Assembly: GCF_000003815.2 (NCBI RefSeq)
Contig: NC_049986.1
Coordinates: 13,089,876-13,153,875, forward strand
Length of the DNA: 64,000 bases
Direction: 5' to 3'
Source: Branchiostoma floridae
Lineage: Eukaryota > Chordata > Leptocardii > Amphioxiformes > Branchiostomatidae
Shown here: positions 37,810 through 50,300 of the stretch, piece after piece
Numbering within the stretch: the first letter of the stretch is position 1
How the letters are laid out: every line of letters starts with the position of its first letter
The notes under the pieces: generated by a model
Told to the model about the DNA's origin: nothing
Seen by the model: only the letters and a program-made list of their open reading frames with translations
Databases searched by the model: none
Program-made: the position numbers and the translations under genes

Positions 37810-38639
37810 AGTACCAGTGCCTTCCACTGTACAAACTTAGCGCAGTGACAGGTGGAAGTTGACGGACCGGTCTTTACACAGACAATGAAGAACTGTTCAT
37901 GGGAGATCACGTTTAGTCTGACGGATGACTGAGTTTCGGGCGATAGCACTTTGCTATGAAGGTAAGATGGCATTGCACTTTTTAATTCCCCGTATTGTAT
38001 AGACAGAGTGGCTGTGCGACCAGTGTGACAATCCAGTTCTACCTGAGAAATAAAACGAAAACAATATTCATCAAGATTTGCCAACTTGACCTTTAGGCAA
38101 TTTCTTCTCTCTCTATACATATCTGTCAACCCTGTCAGACCAATGGATCATTCCAAAAAGGTATTGCGTTATCTGTTATTGAAGCTCGCCGAGTTAAGTT
38201 AGTGGCTATATCCCTGTCTTGCGGAAGTCATTACGCTGGGTTTTACCGAAACAGAAAGGAAGTAACGTTAAACTACTCATCAGCACATGACTCTATTGTG
38301 CAGCTTAAAAAAAACCCAAGTGTCAGTGTTCCTATTCGTCTTAACAGGTAGTTGATCGATGACGTAACCGACTCGTGGGTCAACCAACCCCCTTTTAAAC
38401 CTCCTTGGGTCAACCCTACCACTTTACTTAAATTGGGGTATTTAGTAACTCTTCCCCGGACATATAACACGCAGTTCTACTCAAGTGACGTCAACTATAC
38501 CGGATTTTGCCTTCAAGTTTGTTCTGTGTTACTGCATCGTACAACTAGAGTTCCACGAACACATACCTTTGCCAAATAACAAGGTTTGTTATGTAGAATG
38601 ATGTCTGTAGACAAATGCGTTACTCATTTCATTTTCTTT

Positions 38640-39290
38640 ATAATCATATGCTTGGAGTTGGTTTATAAAATTTCAACATTGATTATGCAAATTAGATCCC
38701 AAGTTACCATTAATCGATATCAAATTGTATCAAGTATTACTTAAGCTATCAGCATACCAAAAATCATGATGATCCTTTGATCCATTCTTGACTTATTCTC
38801 TTTCAGTCTTTAATAAAATACACCCCTTACTCTCTTCCCTCTTTCTCAGTTACATATGTGACAACTTTGATGAAAGTACTATAATGAAATGCAGTGGGTT
38901 TTTGTACTTTTCCTAATTGATTATGCAAATTAGCTGTTGATTTGCATAATTGGTATCTCATTATGTAGGTCTTCACTTACGCTACCTAAATACCAAAAAA
39001 CATGATGATCCGTCAACATGTTCAGATTTTCTCATTAATAATGCAAATGAGGTCATCATTTGCATAATTGATATCTATAGCCATTTCTCTCCTTCCCAGC
39101 TACATATGTGACAAGTTTGAAAGTCCTATCATGGAATGCTGTGGATTTATAAATTTTCCTAATTAATTATGCAAATGAGCTGTTGATGTGCATAATTAGT
39201 ATCTCATTATGTAAGTCATCACTCATTCTATCTACATACCAAAAATCATGACGATCCGTCAACATGTTGTAGAGTTATTTCGTCCAAAGT
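38640..39290. repeat. Three-copy tandem repeat rich in octamer ATGCAAAT
   Basis: Units of about 234-249 bases share ACCAAAAATCATGATGATCC (landmarks near 38756, 38990 and 39239) and pairs of oppositely oriented TTATGCAAAT / ATTTGCATAA elements. At least six octamer (ATGCAAAT or its complement) sites fall in 650 bases. The array runs straight into the next repeat family at about 39300. Confidence 0.7.
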
Positions 39291-39299
39291 TGAGTTTCT

Positions 39300-39490
39300 G
39301 CTGCAGTACCTTAGCAAGCCGCTAGGGGGTCCATTATCAAACTTGACCTTCGTTTCCCGATCCCTACCCACCTACCAAATATCATCAGGATCCATCCCAG
39401 GCTTCTCGAGTTATGCTGTTAACACACACACAGACACACAAACACATCCAAAACCTAACCTTAGCCATTCTGGCAAAGGTAAAATTGTCG
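39300..39490 (+). repeat. 'CCGCTAGGGGG' interspersed repeat, copy 1
   Basis: Contains AGCAAGCCGCTAGGGGG, then CCTACCCACCTACCAAATAT and a CTCGAGTTATGCTGT block followed by an ACACAGACACAC run. The same order recurs in the copies at 40770-41240 and, inverted, at about 50150-50340 and 58070-58330. Confidence 0.7.
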
Positions 39491-40138
39491 CAGTGGTTTT
39501 AGTCTATTGTCCAGGTTTGTGCGGCAACCCCTCAGCTCCAAAACCATAACTCCACAAATGTGCATTTTAGTTGTATGAAACTGTTCAGAAGTCACCCTCA
39601 AGCTTAAAGCATCGAGAAACAAGTACCATTTCCACCACCCTGTCACAATTGCAAGGGGGTAGGCACTACTTCTAAATTTGCACAAAGCCCACCATACCAC
39701 ATATTTATCTAGAAAAGTTTATATAATATTCCCTGGAGAATCCCTTCTTTACTTTTTTGTAGACAGTCAATGAAAACATGTCTGTATATATATATCTTTC
39801 AACCACATTTTCAACAATGTACATTATGTACTTATTGTCTAACTGTGAATTCAGACATCCATAGAAAAAAGTAACCGATATCGTTTCAAATTTCCCTTAC
39901 GCCTTGTAACCTGAATTCCTTACAGCTGTTCATCAGTTCATATTCAATTTGATGACAGAGTGATAACACGCCTACTCACAATAGGGGATGTGTTAAAAAG
40001 TCCGAATGTTTGAAGTGTAGCCACAACTTGACTGTACATTAAATATATGTAAGTCAATTGGGAACAATGTCCCAAGCTCTGCTCTACTACCTCATGTTCC
40101 TTGTATCTCTATGTACACCCAAAAGATTTTCCACAAAA

Positions 40139-40330
40139 TCACCTCCGTGTAATTTCTGCTGGGCAATTGTCTTCTGAATTAGCTCTGCCCCAAATCTCAC
40201 AACCATATGATATAAAAGGTAAGATACATGTTCTACATAGTTCAAGCTGACTCTTTGGAGACAGACTTGAATGCATGAAGGCTTTGAGACTGAAAATGGC
40301 TTTTAAAAGACTACTGCAAGGACAGCTCAA
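40139..40330 (-). mobile_element. Non-LTR retrotransposon (LINE) reverse-transcriptase relic
   Basis: The minus-strand frame encodes KAIFSLKAFMH, QLELCRTCILPF and ISYGCEIWG, the hallmark order just after the RT core in CR1/L2/RTE-type LINEs (a 'F..C..P...YG.EIWG' motif). Frames are broken on both sides, so it is a decayed fragment. Subfamily cannot be decided. Confidence 0.65.
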
Positions 40331-40769
40331 ATTGAGACCATGTAGTGAAAAGAGAGATGACAGTGTACCTACCTCTCAAACTCATAGGAAGGAGAAGAAT
40401 ACAGACTAAGACCGTTGTTATGTACATAAGCCCATCATTTTGGCTTGCCAAGTTGATCATATGGCCTAAGGGTCAACTAACACATTTGCAAGGTCTGACC
40501 TTTACACCTCTGAAATATCAGGTTGCTCACAGTACTGACTGATCATAGGCCAGTCCATTATTCATGGACCAGGAACCCCTCAACTGTGCTGACAGCTGCT
40601 AAGGTGGAGTGGGGTTGTACTGCTTCAGAAGTTTTCGACAAGAATGCCCCTGCTATCCCTACACTAGCCGCCCAAACTTATGTCACCAACCCCTGAGCAC
40701 AACAGCTATCTAACACCCGAAACTCGTGGCCATACCATGTTCAGAAGATGGAAAAACACACCCGGAAGT

Positions 40770-41240
40770 TGCGCTGCAGTACCAAGGGAAGCCGCTAGGG
40801 GGCCCATTATCGAACTCCCCCTTCGTTTCCCAGACCCCTACCCACCCACCAAATACCAGCTGCATCCGTCGAAGTCTTCTCGAGTTATGCTGTCCGCAGA
40901 CAAAAGTTTGCAATTAAACCGGCGCCCGCACTTCCATGAAAGCCGCTAGGGGGCCCAAACTCGCAGCAATCACTCCCTGCTTTAAGGGCTCCCTAACGCT
41001 CAAAAATCACGACCGCAGCATATCCGGAACGCGAGATATCAAGCATGCAGGTCCCGCTGCAGTACCTTAGCAAGCCGCTAGGAGGCCCATTATCGAACTC
41101 GACCTTCGTCTTCCACACCCCTACCCACCCACCAAATATCAGCTGCATCCATCGAAGTCCTCTCGAGTTATGCTGCTCACAAACGGGGAGAACCACACCA
41201 CCAAACCGAAAACATAACCTTAGCCATTCTGGCAAAGGTA
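40770..41240 (+). repeat. 'CCGCTAGGGGG' interspersed repeat, copies 2 and 3
   Basis: Two head-to-tail copies: AAGCCGCTAGGGGG-CCCATTATCGAAC near 40790 and AAGCCGCTAGGAGG-CCCATTATCGAAC near 41070. Each is followed by CCCTACCCACCCACCAAATA and CTCGAGTTATGCTG, and an AACCTTAGCCATTCTGGCAAAGGT tail is shared with copy 1 (near 39455). Confidence 0.75.
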
Positions 41241-43648
41241 AATATGTTACAAGAGTAACCATGATATACAGTGAGAAGGCGACTGGGATTGAGGTGAAAG
41301 AGACTGAAATAGAACAGGCCAAGAAGAGTTACTTTTGCGTTGCAAATGCACTAGCACTAGCTAAATAATACATGGGTTTTAAATGTTTCTGCAACGAAAT
41401 AGTCACATTAGCGAGGGAGATAAATACACCTATTAAACGCCCACGTAGACTTTCTACTTAGTTAAACACCAGCATTAATGCTAGCCCCCAATGGCTATGC
41501 TTCAGGCATGCTTTGAAACAAGAAGCCACAGTCTTGCTTTGCCGCGATCGTTTCTTCATTCTGGTGAAGATACACGGTGGTGTTTTGATGCTAATCGGCT
41601 AAGTATTTGTTGGCGGAAGTACACCTGTGGAAGTGTAGCTGGTGCTTCGATGCTGAAGTTGCGCCACCTACCTTTCCAAGGCTGATTTGCACGCCTAAAA
41701 AGTCCCAAAAAGATCACAAGGAAGTTGACGGTCCCTTGCTTCATTGGATAGTCATAACATAGCTAATATTTGCTGATCAGTAACAGTAACATCGGTACAT
41801 TGTCCCTACACATGGAGTACAGTCTGTTAAGACCCCAAGGTCGTTATCATTAAGTTGTGTAACCGGTTTCACCCTTTTGCTATAGGGGTCCGCCCCGCCC
41901 ACGGTATGTACAGTATAGCGCCATGGCTAAACGGAGTAAATTTTGACCAAGAATGCCAGGAGAAAGCATTATTCTACAGCTAAACGCCCTCTGTCGGTTT
42001 TGTTTCGATACATACAGACTTAAGGTTTTATTAGCACATCTGTAGAGTTGACGGCAATTCGGGTACGCTCAGGCTCAAGCAGAGCTCTCGAGGCTAAGCT
42101 TGTTTCGGACGTCTCAGTTTATGCGTTACTGGTATTATCGGGCTTTCTACTTTGCCGGGTTGGCGAACAAAAACAAAACCCAACAAAATAGAAAGCCATA
42201 TTAAACGCTTAAGAGTATATCCGAAAAAAACGGAACCTGACTCTACTTGGAGTGGAGGCACAACCAAGAAGCTAAACTAATCGGTTCAGTCATGTCACTA
42301 CAATTAGTGCACGTGGCACAATACGCAGTCTAAAAAATGTTAGCAAGCAGTAGTGTCACCCACCTAACCAAGGTAGATCCGTGCGCTCACAGAGTCCCAA
42401 GATGAGCAAAAAGAAGTTGCAGTGCATATTGGCACAAAATGTCAGCACAAAATATATCTATAGTATTTAAAGGATGACTGAAAGTAGTGTCGTGATATTC
42501 CTTGGCTTGCACACTTAACAGTCTGCTGTCCAAATTCTTCAGACTTTCATTAGTCGAGTAGCCGGTTTTCGCTGGAAGGTTAAAGATCTTGCTATAAATC
42601 AGAGATAGGCATCAGTATCACACCCTACATGGGCATATCATACGCATGCCTGAGTCATCACTTACCCAGAAGGCACTGGCTCAACCTTCAGTAAAACAAC
42701 TTACACCTACGGGGTACGATGGGTAGGTGAAGGCCTTCTAGACTGCCTGATGATTTACGATGTAAAACTGTGCTTCAATCATCAAGATGAAATGGCACCT
42801 TACATGCTAAAATGGCCGCGGGACCGGGCAGCGGACAAGGCACAAAGGAATAGAATGTGCAAGAACATTGATGAGGACACACACTGAATTGATTGCAACT
42901 AAGACCAATATATACTTTTGTTGTATTATTATAATCTTCAGTCCCAGCCTTGCTTTCATGCAACGGGAAAATTTGGCAGCGAAAAAAATGACAACGTTAA
43001 CATGCCCATAACTAATACTTTCCATCATTTATCTCTGCATTGTATCTTGCAATCTTAAATTGAATCCAGGGCGTCGACGTATAAAACACCCTGTGCTCCC
43101 TGAAATAACCTGTGAGTTTCACTTTCAGAGTTTGAAAGGTAAGGTACAAAATTTATATACAATGTATGGTAGAACAGAAAACGTTTTAGCTCAATTCCAA
43201 CAGAAAACATGCATCTCTAAAATTCCAACTCAAACTCTTTCTAGGACATGCATATAGTACAAATTCTAAGTTCTGTTACCTAACTTGAAGTTTATCTATA
43301 ATGTTAACGTACAGACATCTAGGTGGTAGTTCTTCTTCTTCTTCTTTCTTACTAATAAAAGAAGGTAGTTTACCTTCTTAAAAGATGGTAGTTTACTACT
43401 AAGACAACCTACATGTAAAATATGAACAGGGAGACACGACATAAGTTACCGTACTGATCATATCTAGATCAATTTAAATGGTAGTTAACGCACTTTAGAC
43501 AGACCATACTTGTAACGTACGTATACAGTCATGACACTGTCTTCGCAAAGGCCCTTGAACAGTTCTGATATTTCTGTACATTATGAATCAACAAACCTAC
43601 ACACCGGCACAGTTTGCAAGGTATGTAGATTTAAGCATGAAAACATAC

Positions 43649-43706
43649 CATTTGCTGCCACCACTACCCCGACTAACACCAGGAAAGCGCAAAGAAAGTG
43701 TTCCAT
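43649..43706 (-). CDS. Isolated signal-peptide-like first exon (candidate)
   Basis: ATG at 43706 opens MEHFLCAFLVLVGVVVAAN, a classic hydrophobic leader, followed by G/GTATGT (donor after 43649) in phase 1. The phase and size (58 nt) resemble first exons of the lipases nearby. I could not find a convincing second exon at lower coordinates; a Cys-rich frame at 42775-42963 is possible but unsupported. It may be the remnant of a lost secreted gene, or chance. Confidence 0.25.
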
Positions 43707-44365
43707 ATTGGAGGAAAATCCACACTTTTTGAAGATACGCATGAAATAGTGCACCTGTTTTTGACCGAACTTATATATAGCGATGTATTTACACAAGGTG
43801 GGAAACTGTGCAACGTGACGTATACATTTGTTCCGGCAACTTCTGTGAACCGATATGAATTTCTTCGAAAAAAAATGAAGTATGGGAACACGAAATGTTA
43901 GCAAAATTATGGATATATTGTAAGTGAAGATATTGCTTTGAGGTATGCTTTTTTCTGTTACCATTTTCCCCTATTTGTTCAGTGACAATTGAAAGAAAAT
44001 ATTGTTTTTGTGGATGCCATGTCGTTTGCAGACTTTGGTGTTTTCTCCAAAATATCTAAACTTTTCTAGTCTTTTCCGAGTAAGGACCACCACCTCTGGT
44101 GGGCACCTATGGCCCAGGACTTTGCGGCGAGCGGCGCGGTTGGTCACAAGTTTGCTGGGAACCACCACAGGTGATTACAGATGGTGACTTCGTTAATTAC
44201 GTCCGTTTCCTTATTTGTTCATTGGACTGGAGGCACTTATTTTTTAACAAGCGGATGGCAACAAACGTGGATCTATGGGTAACATCATCAAATTTCGTAA
44301 GACTTTAATATGAGCATAATGTTTCTTTCCGACCTAACAACACAGATCCAGCTTGGTACTAGTAT

Positions 44366-44557
44366 ACGATATACTCTCCAAGCAGAGGTTAGGCTCCGGC
44401 TGTTTTTTAAAACGTTTTTTTTAGTCTTTTTATCGTTTTATCTTTTTTGTATTGTATCTTGTATTGTCAAAACCTAGGTTTTGATAATACAAGATACAAT
44501 ACAAAATAGAAAGCCCGATAAGAAGCCTTACCTCTGCTTGGAGAGTAATACGATATG
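44366..44557. mobile_element. Foldback MITE with CTCTCCAAGCAGAGG termini
   Basis: Left arm ACTCTCCAAGCAGAGGTTAG and right arm TACCTCTGCTTGGAGAGT form outer inverted repeats. An inner palindrome centred at AAAACCTAGGTTTT (about 44476) is flanked by complementary TGTATTGTATCTTGTATTGT arms. The end motif recurs elsewhere in the window. Confidence 0.75.
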
Positions 44558-44757
44558 CATGCCAAAAAAATTCCATTTTACATGTACATGTACATGTACA
44601 TACAGATATTGGAAGAGAAGATCTGACGGTAACACCCTCAAAATTCCGCTCGAGTGGGACGGTCACAGTAGTGTTCAAGCACCACCAACTGATCAGTCCA
44701 ACTACATGCAATAGTTGAATCTCCAAGCATAACCTACGGTGGCATATAAACTACGGG

Positions 44758-44857
44758 NNNNNNNNNNNNNNNNNNNNNNNNNNNNNNNNNNNNNNNNNNN
44801 NNNNNNNNNNNNNNNNNNNNNNNNNNNNNNNNNNNNNNNNNNNNNNNNNNNNNNNNN
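44758..44857. other. Assembly gap (100 N)
   Basis: Exactly 100 N, the usual placeholder for a gap of unknown size. It is followed directly by a run of 17 G and sits inside repeated sequence, so true length and content are unknown. Confidence 0.99.
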
Positions 44858-45420
44858 GGGGGGGGGGGGGGGGGTTTTCGGGGGGTTTGGGAAGAACCCC
44901 CCCCCCCATGTTCAAAGGTCCGCTTTTTCACACTCAAAGGTCCACTTTTTCATGTCCAAGATTTTTTTTCAAAGGCAGGACTGATTTGCTTTATTCACCG
45001 ATAGACATTTCATCCAATCTTAGTGAGTCTCATCAGCAAAATTTGCCCCCAGAAAGTGCAGGAAATGGTTTTTCAGAGGGTCCAGATTTCAAAATTTCCC
45101 GGGACCCCCATTGCAACCCCTCCCGCCTTTGGTTTCGGACATGGTGAAAATATGTGGGGGGAGTGGGCCTCAAAGAATTATGCCAAAACCCTTGTGTTTT
45201 TTAAGAGAAATTCCATTAAACTTAGCCAGGGATTTTTGCCCGTCAAAATGCAGGAAATGGCGTTTCAGAGGGTTAAGATTTCAATTTTTCCGGGGGGAGC
45301 ATGCCCCCGGACCCCTTAGGCAGCTCACGCTTTTGGCGTGATTCTCGCGGGGCGCTCGATGGTCCCACAAGTAAGAACCCCCCCCCCCCCCCCCCCCAAC
45401 CAAAATCCTAGCTACGGGCA
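44858..45420. repeat. Degenerate repeat with homopolymer C/G runs
   Basis: Two diverged tandem units share TGCAGGAAATGG and TTTCAGAGGGT (near 45056-45081 and 45249-45274), then a GGACCCC block. Long C runs occur near 44897 and 45367. The frames open here are products of the repeat. Confidence 0.65.
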
Positions 45421-45779
45421 TGGCCTGCTTGGCATATTAACGTTACATGTTGAAATAGTCGATAATATGGAAAGAAAAATTGTGCATTAAAATTCTAAAC
45501 CAAGTCTGTCAATACTGACAAAAGAGTTTTGTGAACGGGCAATTTTGCTACTCAAGTTTCCCCCACTAGTTTTGTGACGTCACAGACCAAGATAAAGTAA
45601 AAGCATCAAAGCGTAAATAATATACAGTTTTGTCACTCTTAGTTAGCCAAACAATTTTCATCTTAAAAATCATTTCAATGGAATGACAATAAGTGGTTAA
45701 TTCTTATTTTTGTGTTTGAATGCTTATTTTGTTAATTTATGTTATGTTACGAACTTTTGATTTGTTTCTTCTTCTACTT

Positions 45780-45858
45780 ACTGTTGCGGTATGTCAAAGG
45801 TCATCAGCTCCACACGCGGGAATGCAGATTTGGAGGACGGGACGCGCTGAGTCTGACG
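45780..45858 (+). other. Possible 5' noncoding first exon of the SWT1 gene
   Basis: A locally GC-richer segment ends in TCTGACG/GTGAGT, a strong donor at 45859, about 1.4 kb before the acceptor at 47286. Joined to that acceptor, its only ATG runs quickly into a stop, as expected for UTR. No direct evidence supports transcription. Confidence 0.25.
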
Positions 45859-46897
45859 GTGAGTTTTAACATTTAATTTCTTTGCCATTTTACACACTTT
45901 AAGCGATGTAGAGACTTTATAACTTACTGCAAGTGGTAGTCAGTAGTTTAGGGAGCTCTCAATGTGTTTGGAATACATTTCAAACACACGAACAGCTTGT
46001 TTGTGAGGTGTCATTCCGTTAACGTTGCCTCCCCTTGGGATTTCAGTACAGTGGGAAAATTCCTGATTTACATACGGTGCCGTCACTGCCGTGTCCTCAC
46101 TTTCCCCTTGTTTTGAAGGTGTGAAAAGGGTATTATGTAAACATGACATGACAAACAATTTACATGACAAATGGACTCTGTGAGTTTTCTTTGAAGCCGC
46201 GCCGTGCATTGTTTTTCACCCCTTTCACTCTGGCCTATCTAACAGTTCAAAATTTGCATACTGTTTTTAAGCCCACCAAGTTTTCTGGCACCTTTTGACA
46301 GCAGCGTTTTAATATGTAGCCTAGAGTCCAGCCTTGGTACTCTATCAAGAAGTTTATATCCGGATTAAGACTATCCCATTTTTCAGGTCTTCTTGTATAT
46401 TAAACGCTATGCAAGGGTATAAAAAAATGGGCTGTTAAAAATACAGGGGTGGGGGGTGGATGACACCCCAATCTACATACCCCCTCAATCCTAGTCCCAA
46501 TGCCTCAAAATTTATTCAACCCCTAAGTTCTGCGGTCCTGACTACATCAACCCCTAAGTCCTTCGGCCCCAAGGCCCTGTTCATGATGCCAAAAATTGAA
46601 CGGTTCTATCTCATCTGTTTGGCCCGAAAATCCGCCAGCAAATGGTTTGCATTTTGTGTTCACGATGTAACTTGCAAGTTGCAAACTGTTTCAGTGTCTT
46701 GAAAAGGCATTGTAACGTGACCTCTGACCAACTGAGATTCTGTGATTGTTGTGATTCTGCACAATCTTGTACTTCTGCGTTTAGAATTAATTTTTGATCA
46801 TTGGTCTTCGATCAGAACTGAACCAATGTCTTGTAGAACTAGAAGCCGCGTTCCTTCATGGAGTTGGAGATGCCTCTGAAAACATTCTGCCCTCGGT

Positions 46898-47119
46898 TTA
46901 TGCTATAGACGTTTCCTCACTCAGGATCTCCTGACACATCCCCTCTCTGATATGAGGACTGTCGGTTCCCCAGTTGACCAGAAGGAGGGCCAATAATAAG
47001 AACAAATTTTTGCGATTAAAAATGCGACAAAAATACCAGACTGACTGGTTTAAAACTTTGCTTTTCCCCATGACGCCAACAACTATGAACGCTGGTGCCT
47101 GGATGTAATCTAAATCCAT
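46898..47119 (-). pseudogene. Possible decayed lipase exon-3 fragment
   Basis: A 73-codon minus-strand frame contains LDYIQAPAFIVVG (47113-47075), close to [14 protein letters not shown] of lipase B exon 3, and separately LLVNWGTDS (46984-46958), close to its ILVDWAGGS. The two pieces are in the reverse of the lipase order, so if real this is a rearranged relic or two partial copies. No splice sites or other lipase exons accompany it. Short matches could be chance. Confidence 0.3.
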
Positions 47120-47322
47120 GCCGCTTTTGTGTTCATTATGACAATTTGCAATTTTGGATAACTAGGAAGTATTAAACTTAAAGTAGTAAGTTATTGGGGC
47201 AGTTTACTAGAATAGAAATGATTGTAGATAGAATACAGACATTTATTTGTGAATTAAGTTATTTATATGTTATATTACTACACAGGGTACTACTTCTGGT
47301 ACTAGGATCCCTACATGATATC

Positions 47323-50300
47323 ATGAGTACAGTGTCCTCAACCAAGACACCCCTACCCCCGGGGTGGGTGAAGTGCCATTCCAAGAGCTATCCAGGCTAC
47401 TTTTACTACTTCAACTTGAGCACGAGAGCTCGGACATGGCAGAGGCCAGTCCTGGAAGATGAGACAAAAAGTCCAGAAGAACCGGAAAGCAAGGTGAGTT
47501 GATTACATGAATGTACAGTATGTAGTTTGTTGTTGTGCCACCTGTGGCTCTTTGTTCACAACAACCGTCTTCTTCTTGTATGAACAAACTTTACATTCAC
47601 TATGTCCTTCATTGTAGCATTCTCCCTGCTACCAATTGTAAATTCAAAATTCGGCACCCTTTACTTCATAACAAAGTGTTCCTAATCCTCTTCCTCAGAA
47701 CACTTTATTAGATGGACAAAATATAGTTCACAGAGTGGATAGACAAATTAGCCTTCAAAATGGACACATATTCAACAGTCTTTCAGATGTTGAGAATTGG
47801 ATATTCACACAGAAAAATATAATTTCAGTCAGTTCATCTCACTACAGTACTGACCATCAGTACTGTTGGGTGTTACTATAAATCTTTGTTATTGTGAGGA
47901 TTGTCATCTGTTCTGGAATCTGGATTAATCATTTAATGTGCACCTAATCTGTAGCCATAATGTTTACAATCTCCAGGACATCAACACATGTGTCAGTATT
48001 TTTCATACACATGCAAGGAAATTATCCTTGCCATTATTAAAGTCTGTGACTTCTTTTCATCCATCTGGGTCTGATTCAGAAGGTCATGGCTGGAGTGGTG
48101 GTCCCATTTCCTCAAATTCCTGTACTATTTTGTCAAGTCTCTTCTCAAATCCAGGGTACAGTACTACAACGGTACACATGTACAGGTATGTCACTGACTA
48201 AGCTCTTCTAAACACAGGTTGAAGGCAGAGTCTCATCTTCTTTTGAATTTGATCAGTACCTGTAAGAGCATTGTGAATGATTGTCTAGAAGAAAACTGGT
48301 ACCAATCAAAAGACAGTAACACCCCCCTCCCCCAACCTCTTCTGGGAGACTACTGGAGCCACCCTGAAAATTGTCCAGGTTTCACATGAAATCCCACCAA
48401 GAAAGGGTTTTCAAATGATTTAATTAAAGCCTTCTTTTTTCTTGAGGTCTGTCACATTGGGGTCTGAATGCACTGACTGACTCCTGCATGCCTCCCCATA
48501 CACAGGCTAAACTGCATCCCCCTCAACCACATGGCATCATTGGTCCAAAGATATCTGTTTCAACAAGGCATGTTTGATTGGGTATTATAATGACCTCCTG
48601 ACTTGTGGAAGTCAAAACATACTTGCCTGCAAAAATTCCAGCCTGGCTAAACTGTCAGTTGTTAGAATTGGGGTCAGTGAAAGTTCAAGGTTTTCATCAT
48701 TCTTAATATTGAAGCACAAACTTTTGTCCTCATGAAAGTTGAGTTAATGTTCTCTGACACCCCCAAATTCAATTTCTGGAAATTATGAATGTCACTTTTC
48801 CAAGGTCTAATTTGTTTTGCTGGAGTCTGCTTCTTTCAGTGGAAATCTGCATGGGTAATGCATTATGGATTTCGCAAGCTCATTTCAAGCTGGTAAATAG
48901 AAACAGAGTACTGTAAATGCAGAAATGTTTGCGGTGGATTAATGTTCGCTGTTGACGCGGTGACCACTTTACCGCGAACTTAAAACCACCGCGAACATTT
49001 TTCTATTATGGTATTAGACTGCAGTCTATGGTGTTACTGCGAATTTAAATCCACCACGAAAAGTCCCTTTTCCCGCTACCGCAAAATTAAATGCCCGCAA
49101 ACTTAGATGCATTTACAGTATACCACATCCTGTTGCTTAGACTGGTTGGAATCATTCAGGTCTGGAACCAGGCAGCTGGAAGTCAGCACCACAATTGACG
49201 TGGTGAAATGTAGGGTTCAAATTGTGAAGGACATTTTTATCTCATATACCAGACATGGCAAGTTGTACATGTGTGCTTACAAGCAGCATTGAAGTTAGGC
49301 ATTTCATGCTGTATTTTCTGAAAATGTCTACTGGTTGGAACATCAGCTGTGACAATTTTCAAGGTTTCATAGATTTAAAGAATGTGTTGTGTCCTCATCA
49401 GTGGATTTTATTGAGCATAGATATGTATATTCTTCCAAGTCAATGTAAAACAGTACTTGACATCCTTTTTATTGGTTACATGCAAAATTGTCAACAACAT
49501 TTTGCATGCAACTTGAAAACTTAACATGCAAAATAGCGTATAGTCTGTAGTATTTTCTTGTACGTGCTAAGTTGCACAATATTTTAGGTGCAAATCGTAA
49601 AGGCAACTAGCAAATTTCATGAAAGTTTAATGAATGAATGAATGAAGACCTTTTTGCACATTTTTGCCACACTGGGCTTAGTACAGGTCACAACAACACA
49701 TGTTGAAGACCGATACAAGATACGTGTTGGAATTGCATGTTTGATATTTGCATTTCGAGCCCTGTACAAGTAGTGGTTCTAAGGTTGATAGTAGATTGAT
49801 GTTGTTTATGTTGTGTAGTTCAGTAATGACGTTCTGTGTACTCAGGCTTAACAAGCATGCCTGTGACATTTAAGTTAAAGCTGCCCATACATCAGTAACA
49901 GATGCGTAGGGGTGGCGCCCATCTCCATTTCTGTAGCCCTTGGGCCACACATGTGCAAGTCACTACAGCAGGGGGCTGGCCCGCTGGTAGTGATGTGACA
50001 TTACTAATATGAAATTCCATGTTTGTTTTATTCCAGCAGGAGAAACGAAAGAACCATGACTCTGGGGTGCACTCTGACAGGGAGGACCAGTTTCCTACCA
50101 ACGATGCTGCCAGCGCTGTGTCCATGACTTCACTGACTAGTGCTTCAGAAAAGGTTTTTACTTTGGCCAAGAAAGTTATCTTGTCGGTGTGTTTGTGTCT
50201 GTGTGTGTGTGTGTCTGTGTATGAACAGTATAACTTGAGAAGCCTCAACTCATGCTGTTCACACACAGGCACACACACAGAGGGTGGATTCTGATGATAC

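Larger units (their letters stand above)
37810..43648. other. Repeat-dominated intergenic region
   Basis: No intact gene. Contents: a tandem ATTATGCAAAT-rich array (38640-39290), several copies of a CCGCTAGGGGG-type repeat (39300-39490 and 40770-41240), a LINE reverse-transcriptase relic (40139-40330), and AT-rich sequence. Open frames near 43060-43257 and 42775-43028 have no family resemblance. Confidence 0.5.

Noticed and set aside
37810..37827. A six-codon upstream extension of lipase D starting at GTG
   Set aside because: Same reason; the ATG at 37809 opens the anchor sequence with A at -3.
38640..39290. CRISPR-like array
   Set aside because: Repeat units of about 240 bases, diverged and without spacer regularity, in a eukaryotic genome; ordinary tandem repeat.
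43971..44187. Overlapping plus and minus frames of about 60 codons near 44.0-44.2 kb
   Set aside because: Mutually antisense, no conserved motif; possible splice sites do not join to anything supported.
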